From positions 1-12,879 of the forward strand of contig CAKUNB010000036.1 of the NCBI GenBank assembly GCA_934668285.1: DNA of 12,879 nucleotides. Reading direction: 5' to 3'. The notes beneath the pieces were generated by a model. It was not told the DNA's origin. It searched no databases and saw only the letters and a list, made by a program, of their open reading frames with translations. The translations under genes were made by a program, and so were the position numbers. Positions 1 through 6,543 of the stretch are shown piece by piece. The DNA comes from an uncultured Oscillospiraceae bacterium. GTDB taxonomy: Bacteria; Bacillota; Clostridia; Oscillospirales; Oscillospiraceae. How positions within the stretch are numbered: position 1 is the stretch's first letter; every line of letters starts with the position of its first letter.

Positions 1-449
1 TCATAGATGAGGTACTTCTGCTCGGGGTACTTGGTGGCGACTTCCTTCAGGTAGTCGGGCATCTGGTAGGTGCCGCAGATGATGAGGTCGTACTCGCCGG
101 ACTCGGAAACGTCGTACAGCGTGGAGAGCCAGGTGGGCTGATCTTCCTCGAGGCCGCCCATTTCGATGGTGGTGTACTCGATGCGGCCGGCAGCCTTCAG
201 CGCCTGAAGACCGGCTTCGGCGGAGTCGAAGAAGGACTTGTCGCCGAGGTTACCGTTGACGAGGTTGCAGACGTTGTAAACCTTGCCGTCTTCCTGCGTG
301 GGCTCTTCCTCAGCCTTGGTTTCGGTTGCGGGTTCGTCGCTCGACGCAGGAGCGTCGGTCTGCTCGGTGGGATTCTCAGCGGGGTTCGCACAGGCTGCCA
401 GAGCAAGCACCATGACGAGCGCGAGAAGCAGAGCAATGAGCTTTTTCAT
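1..449 (-). CDS. BMP/PnrA-family ABC transporter substrate-binding lipoprotein (3' end outside window)
   Basis: Only the first 149 codons are present. The protein opens with a lipoprotein signal (MKKLIALLLALVMVLALAAC); the lipobox is LAAC with the modified cysteine at residue 20. An acidic, Thr/Pro/Glu-rich linker follows to about residue 55. The folded domain then begins with VYNVCNLVNGNLGDKSFFDS (58-76), which matches the LGDKSFxDS opening typical of the BMP family (basic membrane protein, PnrA-like). Characterised members bind purine nucleosides outside the membrane and feed an ABC importer. The ATG at 447-449 has a GGAGG site in the upstream TTTTTTGGAGGAAAGAAA. The gene is divergent from an adenosine deaminase, which supports a nucleoside role, but the ligand is inferred. 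The permease and ATPase would be expected beyond the left edge. No lesion is seen in the visible part. Confidence 0.85.
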   Translation of the reverse strand, partial: MKKLIALLLALVMVLALAACANPAENPTEQTDAPASSDEPATETKAEEEPTQEDGKVYNVCNLVNGNLGDKSFFDSAEAGLQALKAAGRIEYTTIEMGGLEEDQPTWLSTLYDVSESGEYDLIICGTYQMPDYLKEVATKYPEQKYLIY

Positions 450-475
450 TTTCTTTCCTCCAAAAAATTATTTAT

Positions 476-490
476 GTATCGATTCGATAC
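476..490. promoter_or_regulatory. palindromic operator candidate at the BMP gene start of transcription
   Basis: GTATCGATTCGATAC is a perfect inverted repeat with 7-base arms around one central base. It occupies about +1 to +15 of the predicted BMP transcript, directly after the -10 box, where a bound repressor would block transcription. Its sequence and odd spacing differ from the ACGT-centred sites elsewhere in the window, so a different regulator is likely. No protein is assigned. Confidence 0.5.
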
Positions 491-496
491 GCCTTC

Positions 497-525
497 ATTC
501 TAACGTCTTTCTTTGGAATTGTCAA
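497..525 (-). promoter_or_regulatory. sigma-A-type promoter of the BMP lipoprotein gene
   Basis: Read on the minus strand, a perfect -35 TTGACA (520-525) is followed after 17 bases by TAGAAT (497-502), one mismatch from consensus. The predicted start of transcription is near 490, giving a leader of about 40 bases before the ATG at 449. Confidence 0.75.
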
Positions 526-637
526 CAATAAATTTAAGAAGAATTCGGAATCACATTGACGGTTTGTACAAGGAGATGGATAAATGCACATCATATACAC
601 TAAAAAATTTTGTTTGCGGGCGGAGAAGCTGCCGCAC

Positions 638-665
638 TTGACATTGCGCTGTGGCCGGTTATAAT
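638..665 (+). promoter_or_regulatory. consensus promoter of the adenosine deaminase gene
   Basis: TTGACA (638-643), a 16-base spacer and TATAAT (660-665) are both exact sigma-A consensus boxes. Transcription should start near 672, about 27 bases before the ATG at 699, with a GGAAGGGA ribosome site between. No operator-like palindrome is visible here. Confidence 0.75.
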
Positions 666-698
666 GATAAGAGAGAAAAACGGAAGGGAAGTGCGGCA

Positions 699-1684
699 AT
701 GAAGACGAGGCTGCCAAAAATTGAACTCCATCTGCATCTGGACGGTGCGATTCCGAAGCGGCTGTTCTGGGAGCTGGCGCAGGAAAAGGGCGTTGCGCTG
801 CCGGTGGACAGCTACGCCGCGTTCGAGCAGTGGCTTGTGCCTACCTCGCGCGCTTTGAGCTGCCGCTGCAGCTCATGCAGGACGCCGGGAGCATCGCGCG
901 CGTTACGAGGGAGCTGCTGCTGGAGCTTGCGGCGCAGGGGCACATTTACGACGAGATCCGCTTTGCACCGCAGCTGCACTGCCGCGCGGGCCTTTCTCAG
1001 CGCGGCGCGATTGAGGCGGTGCTTGAAGGCAGAGCGGAGGCGCTGGCGCTGCTGCCGGACTACGACTGCGGAATTCTGCTGTGCGCCATGTCCGTCGGCG
1101 CGGCCTCGGCGAATATGGAGCAGAATCTGGAAACGGTGCGCCTTGCGCCGGATTACCTCGGCCGGGGCGTGGCCGGTATCGATCTCGCCGGAGCGGAGGG
1201 GCTGGTACCGCTTGCGGACTTCCGGCCGGTATTTGATCTGGCAAAGGAGCTTGGAATTCCGTTTACCTGCCATGCCGGCGATTCCGGCGGACTGGAGTCC
1301 ATCGCGTCCGCGCTTTCCTTTGGCGCGGTCAGACTCGGACACGGCCACCATATTTATGACGACCCGGCGCTGTGTGCGCTTGCCATCGAGCGCGGCGTCA
1401 CGCTGGAAATCTGCCCGAGCAGCAATATCCAGTGCAAGACGCAGCCGTCCTATGCCGCGCATCCGGCCAAAAAGCTGCTGGAGCTGGGCATGCGCATTTG
1501 TATCAGTACGGACAACATGACGCTCGCCGCCGTGACGCTGGACGACGAATACCGCCACTGCGTGACGGAAATGGGCTTTACCGAGCAGGATCTGCGCACG
1601 ATGAACCGCTACGCCGCCGAGGCCGCCTTCCTGCCGGAGGAGAAACGCCGCCGCCTCCTGACCCGCCTCGCAGCAGAAGCCTGA
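699..1684 (+). pseudogene. add: adenosine deaminase, frame broken near 836-841
   Basis: The family converts adenosine or deoxyadenosine to inosine and ammonia in the cytoplasm, using zinc. The ATG at 699 opens a frame with LPKIELHLHLDGAIPKR, which carries the metal-binding HxH (H11, H13). That frame is meaningful only to about position 836 (FEQWL). The rest of the enzyme lies in another frame from about 836 to the TGA at 1684: YLARFELPLQLMQ, EIRFAPQLH, CHAGD (His codon at 1271), RLGHGHHI, EICPSSNIQ and ISTDNMT. Family members usually have about 11 residues between the two halves (VPxxCxSLxE-like) where only five bases remain here. A deletion of roughly 28 bases, 3n+1, would explain both the gap and the frame change. 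The acid after the catalytic histidine is Asp (HAGD), where HAGE is usual. As written, no complete deaminase would be made. An assembly error is possible. Confidence 0.8.
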
Positions 1685-1696
1685 GCAAAACGGCAG

Positions 1697-1714
1697 ATAC
1701 AATATATATTGTAT
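1697..1714. repeat. perfect 18-bp palindrome
   Basis: ATACAATATATATTGTAT reads the same on both strands over all 18 bases. It lies 12 bases after the deaminase stop and 10 bases before the GC-rich terminator. It could be a regulator site (TACA-TTGTA half-sites) or an AT-rich RNA stem. No function can be assigned. Confidence 0.6.
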
Positions 1715-1724
1715 TGACAAGTCG

Positions 1725-1752
1725 AGCGCCCTCTCCGGAGGGCGCTTTCTTG
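1725..1752 (+). terminator. Rho-independent terminator after adenosine deaminase
   Basis: AGCGCCCTC (1725-1733) pairs perfectly with GAGGGCGCT (1738-1746) across a TCCG loop, and the stem runs into a T-rich TTTCTT tail. It lies about 40 bases after the deaminase stop and should separate that gene from the CoA operon. Confidence 0.8.
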
Positions 1753-1766
1753 ATGCGGCGCAATAG

Positions 1767-1791
1767 AAAAATTGTGCAGCAGGCAATTTTT
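1767..1791. terminator. AT-rich hairpin, possible second or antisense terminator
   Basis: AAAAATTG (1767-1774) and CAATTTTT (1784-1791) form a perfect 8-base inverted repeat around a 9-base loop, with further Ts after it. An A-tract on one side and a T-tract on the other make it usable in either direction, but the stem is low in GC, so terminator activity is uncertain. Confidence 0.35.
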
Positions 1792-1841
1792 TTCGGCAGA
1801 TTGTACGATTTTTCGCTGCTGTTTTTGGTGATTATCCCCGA

Positions 1842-1870
1842 TTGACAAACGGAAGAATTGAGAGTATACT
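1842..1870 (+). promoter_or_regulatory. promoter of the CoA-thioester operon
   Basis: TTGACA (1842-1847) is followed after exactly 17 bases by TATACT (1865-1870). Transcription should start near 1877, leaving an unusually long leader of about 184 bases before the ATG at 2061. Operator-like palindromes lie just after the start and again near the gene. Confidence 0.75.
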
Positions 1871-1881
1871 TGAGTTAAATG

Positions 1882-1897
1882 ATGAACACGTTTTCAT
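1882..1897. promoter_or_regulatory. LacI-type operator A
   Basis: ATGAACACGTTTTCAT is a palindrome centred on CG with seven of eight base pairs matching. It begins about five bases after the predicted start of transcription, a classic repressor position. It belongs to a group of six similar sites in this window, the others being at 2020, 3701, 7768, 9277 and 9436. Confidence 0.7.
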
Positions 1898-1987
1898 TTT
1901 CAATGGTGCTTGCAAATGAAAAATCAAGGATTTTCTTTGGAGTATATCTGAAAATAGCAAGTGTTCCGAATCTATTTAAGAAATTAC

Positions 1988-2010
1988 GGGCGCGGAAACG
2001 CCTATTTTTT
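1988..2010 (+). terminator. terminator-like hairpin in the CoA-operon leader (possible attenuator)
   Basis: GGCG (1989-1992) pairs with CGCC (1999-2002), with a possible extra G-U pair, around a six-base loop (CGGAAA). A run of six Ts (2005-2010) follows shortly after. The stem is short, so a working terminator is uncertain. Its place between promoter and first gene would allow premature termination. Confidence 0.35.
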
Positions 2011-2019
2011 CGATCGATG

Positions 2020-2035
2020 ATGAAAACGTATTCAT
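2020..2035. promoter_or_regulatory. LacI-type operator B
   Basis: ATGAAAACGTATTCAT has seven of eight pairs matching around a central CG. It lies 26 bases upstream of the acyl-CoA synthetase ATG, inside the transcribed leader. Its centre is 138 bases from that of operator A, about 13.1 helical turns at 10.5 bases per turn, so the two sites face the same side of the helix. Confidence 0.7.
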
Positions 2036-2060
2036 AAGTCTTTCGACAGGAGGGTCTGCA

Positions 2061-3662
2061 ATGTTCGCCGGCAAACAGCTGTGGGATCGAAGCTTCACGG
2101 AGCACATGCAGCAGCGCGAGATCGACGGGCTGCGCTACGACGTCTATCCGAATCTGCCGAAGAATCTGTACGCGGCCCTGCAGCAAACGGCTGCGGCCTA
2201 TCCCGACCGGATCGCCGTCGTCGACGACGACGGTACCCGCCTGACCTACTCGGCGCTGCTGCGCATGGTCGACCGTTTTGCCTACTTCCTCAGCAACCGC
2301 TTCTCTGTCGGCGCAGGGAAGCATGTGGCGCTGATGCTCTACAGCGGCGCGGTGTTCTGCGTTTCCTACCTCGCGCTGACGAAGCTCGCAGCGGTCACGC
2401 TGGCCCTGCCGACCAAGTTCCGCCGCGAGGAGGTCCTTGCGCTGCTGGAAAAGTCAGACGCGGCGCTGATTCTGTGCGATGTTGACTATGCCGACTGGAT
2501 GGCGCCGCTGCGCCGCAAGGGCACGCAGTGTCTGGTGACCGGCCACTCGGCCGAGAGCCTTGCGCCGTATCTGTCCCAGATTCCCGCGCAGGCAGACGCG
2601 CGGTGCGGCGGAGAGGAAACCGATCCGGCCATTCTGATGTACACCTCCGGAACGACCTCCCTGAGCAAGGGCGCGCTGCTGACGAATCTCAACGTGATGC
2701 ACTCCGTGGAAACCTACCGCTCGCTGCTCGGCATCACGCCGGAGGACAAGACGGTGATCGGCGTGCCGATCTATCACGTGACCGGCCTGATTGCGCTGCT
2801 GAGCCTGTTCCTCTATGTTGGCGGAACAGTATATTTACACAAACGCTTTAACGCAACAAGAATTTTACGCTGTGTTGAACAGGAGGGGATCACCTTCCTG
2901 CATGGCGCGCCGACGGTGTTCTCTCTGCTGCTGCAGGAAAAGGCGAGCTTTCCACACCTGCCGTCGCTGCGGCTGATCCTCTGCGGCAGCAGCTATATGC
3001 CAAAGGAAAAAATTCTGGCCATGCACGACTGGCTGCCGGAAACGGAGTTCCGGACGGTTTACGGCATGACCGAAACCTCCTCGCCCGCCACGCTTTTTCC
3101 CTGCGACACGGCGACCAGTCCTTATATCACCTCCTGCGGCCTGCCGGTGCCGTGCCTGTCGATGCGGGTCGTCGACGAGCAGGGCGCAGAGCTTCCACTG
3201 ATGCAGGTTGGCGAGGTGCAGATGAAGGGCACGGTGATCCTGCGGGAGTACTACAAGCAGCATGTGCCCGAGCTGAGCGACGACGGCTGGCTTTCGACCG
3301 GCGATATGGGATATTTTAATGAACAGGGCTATCTTTTCCTCGTCGACCGCAAGAAGGATATGATCAACCGCGGCGGGGAAAAGATTTGCAGCTACGACGT
3401 CGAGCACGCGCTGTACCATCTCAAGGGCGTTGCAGATGCTGCGGTCGTCGGAATTCCGGATGAAACCTACGGCGAGGTCGCCGCGGCGGTGGTAGTCCCG
3501 CAGCCCGGCGTGAGGCTGACGCAGGAGGGACTGCAGGAGCAGTTGGCCGAGCGGCTGGCCCGCTACAAGATTCCGGCCAGAATCCTCTTTGCCGGGCAGC
3601 TTCCGACGACGGCGAACGGAAAAATCGACAAAAAGCTGCTGCGCAGCCGGTTCCGCGACTAG
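2061..3662 (+). CDS. acyl-CoA synthetase (AMP-forming, ANL superfamily)
   Basis: A 533-residue cytoplasmic enzyme expected to activate a carboxylic acid with ATP and CoA, giving acyl-CoA, AMP and pyrophosphate. The landmarks are in order: phosphate-binding loop TSGTTSLSKG (195-204), adenine-binding YGMTETS (334-340), STGD with the ribose-contacting Asp at 415, the hinge region DRKKDMINRGGEKI (from 429), and PTTANGKIDK with the catalytic Lys at 521. Length and motif order are normal for long- or medium-chain acyl-CoA ligases. The loop has Ser where family members usually have Gly and Pro (TSGTTGxPKG). The start has AGGAGGG six bases upstream. It is the first gene of the CoA operon, under operators A and B. 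The substrate cannot be read from sequence; the operon hints at a hydroxy acid. Confidence 0.88.
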   Translation: MFAGKQLWDRSFTEHMQQREIDGLRYDVYPNLPKNLYAALQQTAAAYPDRIAVVDDDGTRLTYSALLRMVDRFAYFLSNRFSVGAGKHVALMLYSGAVFCVSYLALTKLAAVTLALPTKFRREEVLALLEKSDAALILCDVDYADWMAPLRRKGTQCLVTGHSAESLAPYLSQIPAQADARCGGEETDPAILMYTSGTTSLSKGALLTNLNVMHSVETYRSLLGITPEDKTVIGVPIYHVTGLIALLSLFLYVGGTVYLHKRFNATRILRCVEQEGITFLHGAPTVFSLLLQEKASFPHLPSLRLILCGSSYMPKEKILAMHDWLPETEFRTVYGMTETSSPATLFPCDTATSPYITSCGLPVPCLSMRVVDEQGAELPLMQVGEVQMKGTVILREYYKQHVPELSDDGWLSTGDMGYFNEQGYLFLVDRKKDMINRGGEKICSYDVEHALYHLKGVADAAVVGIPDETYGEVAAAVVVPQPGVRLTQEGLQEQLAERLARYKIPARILFAGQLPTTANGKIDKKLLRSRFRD

Positions 3663-3700
3663 CCGGTATGGCGGTGAAAAATCGCCGGATTGCGCAGATG

Positions 3701-3716
3701 ATGAAAACGTATACAT
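3701..3716. promoter_or_regulatory. LacI-type operator C, inside the CoA operon
   Basis: ATGAAAACGTATACAT has six of eight pairs matching and differs from operator B by one base. Flanking bases are also shared (GATG before, AA after), so the two look like copies. It lies in the 95-base gap between the synthetase and the CoA-transferase. No good -35 box accompanies the TATACA within it. It may be an auxiliary or roadblock site, or mark a weak internal promoter. Confidence 0.6.
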
Positions 3717-3757
3717 AACAGCCGGTTTATCAAAAACCGCGCCATCGGGAGGAAGCT

Positions 3758-5350
3758 ATGAAACGACCGGTATTTATGACAGGCGAGCAGGCGGCGCAGA
3801 TGATCGAAAGCGGCAAGACGATTGCCACCATCGGCATGACGCTGGTTTCCGCCTCGGAGACGATTTTAAAGGCGCTGGAGCAGCGCTTTCTGGAAACGGG
3901 CGCGCCGAATCAGCTGACGCTGCTGCACTCCTGCGGCCAGAGCGACCGCGACCGCGGCATTCAGCATTTTGCTCATGAGGGCATGCTGGCGCGGATCGTC
4001 GGCGGCCACTGGGGGCTGCAGCCGAAGATCATGAAGCTGATTGCGGAAAACAAGCTGCTGGCCTACAACTTCCCGCAGGGGCAGTTCGCGCAGCTCTACC
4101 GCAGCATGGCGGGCGGCGAGCCGGGCAAGATCACCAAGGTCGGCCTCGGCACCTTCATCGACCCGCGCATGGGCGGCGGCAAGATGAACGAGCTGACGAA
4201 GGACGCGCCGGAGCTGATCGACGTGGTGACGATCGGCGGGGAGGAATACCTTCGCTACAAGCCGATTCCGATCGACTATTGCATCATCCGCGGTACGCGG
4301 ATCGATGAAAACGGCAACCTTTCGACCGAAGAAGAAGCCATGAGCCTCGAGGTCTTCTCGGCGGTGATGGCCTGCAAGCGCTTCGGCGGCAAGGTCATCG
4401 CGCAGGCAAAATATAAGGTCGCCGCCAACACCATCCACTGCAAGCAGGTGACGGTGCCCGGCGTCTTTATCGACGCGGCGGTGATCTGCCCCGAGCCGGA
4501 GGTCGACCACCGGCAGACGCACAGCTTCGCCTTCAATCCCGCCTACTGCGGCAATGTCCGCGTGCCGGACGGCGGCGAGAGCGCCATTCCGCTGACGGTG
4601 CGCAAGGTCATCGGCCGCCGCGCGATGATGGAGCTGTCGGCCAACGATATTCTCAACGTGGGAACAGGAATCCCGAACGACGTTGTCGGCCCGATCATTG
4701 CGGAGGAGGGCATTTCCGACGATGTGACCATCACGGTCGAGTCGGGCATTTACGGCGGCGTGCCGATGGGCGGCATCGACTTCGGCATTGCAAAGAACAA
4801 TTTCGCGCTGGTTCGCCACGACGACCAGTTTGATTTCTACAACGGTCAGGGCGTTGACATCACCTTCATGGGCGCCGGACAGATCGACGCTGAGGGCAAC
4901 GTCAACGCGACGCGGCTGGGACCGAATCCCACCGGCGCGGGCGGCTTCATTGACATCACGACCAACGCCAAGCACGTGGTCTTCTGCTCGACCTTCACCG
5001 GCAAGGGGCTGGAATGCGACTTCACCGGCGGCAAGCTGAGAATTGTCAAGGAGGGCAGCCTGATCAAGTTTGTCAATCAGCTCCAGCAGGTCTCCTATAA
5101 CGGCCTGATTGCCCGCAAAAAGGGCCAGAAAATGCACTATGTCACCGAGCGCGCCGTCTTTGAGCTGCGGCCGGAGGGGCTGGTGCTGACGGAGATTGCC
5201 GAGGGGATCGATCTGCAGACGCAGATTCTTGACCTGATGGAGTTCCGGCCGATCATCAGCAGACGGCTGCGGGTCATGCCCGCGGCGATCTACCGCGACG
5301 GCGTATTTGGACTGAAGCAACTGTTAGCAGAAAAAGGAGGAAGCATATGA
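3758..5350 (+). CDS. family I acyl-CoA:acetate/3-ketoacid CoA-transferase, fused alpha-beta form
   Basis: A 530-residue single-chain CoA-transferase of the propionate CoA-transferase/YdiF type. It moves CoA between an acyl-CoA and a free acid through a glutamyl-CoA intermediate. The N-terminal alpha-like half carries GKTIATIGMTLVSASETILK and ends near AFNPAYCG. The beta-like half starts around VRKVIGRRAMMEL and carries the motif TVESGIYGGVPMGG, whose Glu328 matches the catalytic glutamate position of the family (near 330 in related fused enzymes). A small hairpin (3723-3739) and GGGAGG (3747-3752) precede the ATG. The stop overlaps the thiolase start (ATGA), so the two are translationally coupled. 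In this operon it would recycle CoA from product acyl-CoA to incoming acid. No lesions are seen. Confidence 0.9.
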   Translation: MKRPVFMTGEQAAQMIESGKTIATIGMTLVSASETILKALEQRFLETGAPNQLTLLHSCGQSDRDRGIQHFAHEGMLARIVGGHWGLQPKIMKLIAENKLLAYNFPQGQFAQLYRSMAGGEPGKITKVGLGTFIDPRMGGGKMNELTKDAPELIDVVTIGGEEYLRYKPIPIDYCIIRGTRIDENGNLSTEEEAMSLEVFSAVMACKRFGGKVIAQAKYKVAANTIHCKQVTVPGVFIDAAVICPEPEVDHRQTHSFAFNPAYCGNVRVPDGGESAIPLTVRKVIGRRAMMELSANDILNVGTGIPNDVVGPIIAEEGISDDVTITVESGIYGGVPMGGIDFGIAKNNFALVRHDDQFDFYNGQGVDITFMGAGQIDAEGNVNATRLGPNPTGAGGFIDITTNAKHVVFCSTFTGKGLECDFTGGKLRIVKEGSLIKFVNQLQQVSYNGLIARKKGQKMHYVTERAVFELRPEGLVLTEIAEGIDLQTQILDLMEFRPIISRRLRVMPAAIYRDGVFGLKQLLAEKGGSI

Positions 5351-6543
5351 AACAGGTAGTGTTGGTATCCGGCGTTCGTCTGCCGGTCGGCTCGTTCGGC
5401 GGCAGCCTGAAAACCGTCAGCGCCATCGATATGGGCGCAATGGTCGTCAAGGAGGCCGTCGCCCGCGCGGGACTCGCGCCCGAGACGGTGGACGAGGTGA
5501 TCGTCGGTCAGGTCGGCCAGATTGCGGAGTGCGGCTTTGTCGCGCGTGCCATCAGCCTGAAGGCAGGCCTGCCCAAGTAAACGACGGCCTATTCCGTCAA
5601 CCGCCAGTGCGGCTCCGGCCTGCAGGCCATTGCCGACGCGGTGATGGAGATTCAGACCGGCCACGCCGAGGTCGTGGTCGCAGCGGGCGCGGAGAATATT
5701 TCTCAGCTTCCGTACTATGTAAAGGACGCCCGCTGGGGTGCGAGAATGGGGCACAAGGTCTTTGAGGACGGCGTGATCGACATTCTGACGTGGCCGCTGA
5801 ACAACAGCCACAACGGCGTTACGGCGGAGAACGTGGCCAATCAGTTCCACGTGACCCGCGAGGAGCAGGACGAATTCGCCCTCGAGAGCCACAGACGCGC
5901 GGTTGCGGCGATCAAGGCCGGAAAATTCCGCGAGGAAATCCTGCCGGTGGAGCTGAAGGACCGCAAGGGCAACGTTACGGTGTTCGACACCGATGAAGGA
6001 CCCAGAGACGGCCTGACCATCGATAAGCTGCAGAAGCTGCGCCCCTGCTTCGTCAAGGAAAACGGCACCGTTACCGCCGGTAACTCCTCCAGCCTGAACG
6101 ACGGCGCGGCCGCAGTGGTCGTGATGTCGGCGGAGAAGGCGGCGGAGCTTGGCATCGTGCCGAAGCTGGCCATTGAGGGCTTTGCCGTCGCCGGCCTGGA
6201 GGCCGAGATCATGGGCTACGCCCCGAAGCTGTCGAGCGAAAAGCTCGCCAAGGAGCTGCAGCTCGACCTGAAGTCCATCGACATGTTTGAAATCAACGAG
6301 GCCTTTGCAAGTCAGGCCTACGCGGTGCGCCGCGACCTCGGGCTGGATCCGGAGAAGGTCAATATCTACGGCGGCGGCATCTCCATCGGCCATCCTATCG
6401 GCGCGACCGGCTGCGTGCTTGCGGTCAAGGTGCTCTATGAGCTGCAGCGCACCGACAAGAAGGACGCCATGATCAGCATGTGCATCGGCGGCGGCCAGGG
6501 CATTTCAATGTACTTTACCAAATGGGAAGGGGCTGCAAAATGA
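5347..6543 (+). pseudogene. thiolase (acetyl-CoA C-acyltransferase) with in-frame TAA at codon 78
   Basis: Thiolases split 3-ketoacyl-CoA with CoA to give acetyl-CoA and a shortened acyl-CoA, or run in reverse. The whole gene is present in one frame: MKQVVLVSGVRLPVGSFGGS at the start, NRQCGSGLQAI with the nucleophile Cys88, EINEAFASQAY, GGGISIGHPIGATG with His349, and CIGGGQGISM with Cys379. These positions agree closely with the Zoogloea enzyme (Cys89, His348, Cys378). The frame is cut by TAA at 5578-5580, between GLPK and TTAYSVNRQC. Family members often have Glu at this place, so one GAA-to-TAA change would explain it. No bases are inserted or lost. Normal decoding yields only 77 residues, without the active cysteine. 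ATGA overlaps join it to both neighbours, so the stop could also lower expression of the next gene. Confidence 0.85.

Larger units (their letters stand above)
1685..2060. other. 376-bp gene-free stretch holding the deaminase terminator and the CoA-operon control region
   Basis: No credible coding sequence was found here. The stretch contains an 18-bp palindrome, the deaminase terminator, an AT-rich hairpin, the CoA-operon promoter, a first operator, a long leader with a terminator-like hairpin, and a second operator just before the acyl-CoA synthetase ribosome site. Each is listed separately. Confidence 0.7.

Noticed and set aside
584..664. 26-codon ORF with an AGGAG site upstream of adenosine deaminase
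   Set aside because: It overlaps the -35 and -10 boxes of the deaminase promoter and would need a weaker TTGACG promoter. It is likely chance.
1714..1719. TTGACA as a second -35 box
   Set aside because: At normal spacing the -10 position falls inside the GC-rich terminator stem, with no TATAAT-like sequence.
3723..3739. CGGTTT/AAACCG hairpin before the CoA-transferase
   Set aside because: Only six pairs with no T-tract; too weak to call a terminator or riboswitch.
3866..5320. 484-codon antisense frame within the CoA-transferase gene
   Set aside because: A shadow of a clear family I CoA-transferase; His/Arg/Val-rich translation with no motif.
5578..5580. Programmed read-through or recoding of TAA in the thiolase
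   Set aside because: TAA ends several intact genes here, and no recoding signal is visible. A point mutation or sequence error is simpler.
5641..6543. Separate downstream gene restarting after the thiolase stop
   Set aside because: GTG/ATG codons at 5641-5646 have no ribosome site, and the product would lack the nucleophilic cysteine, so it is better treated as part of the broken thiolase.
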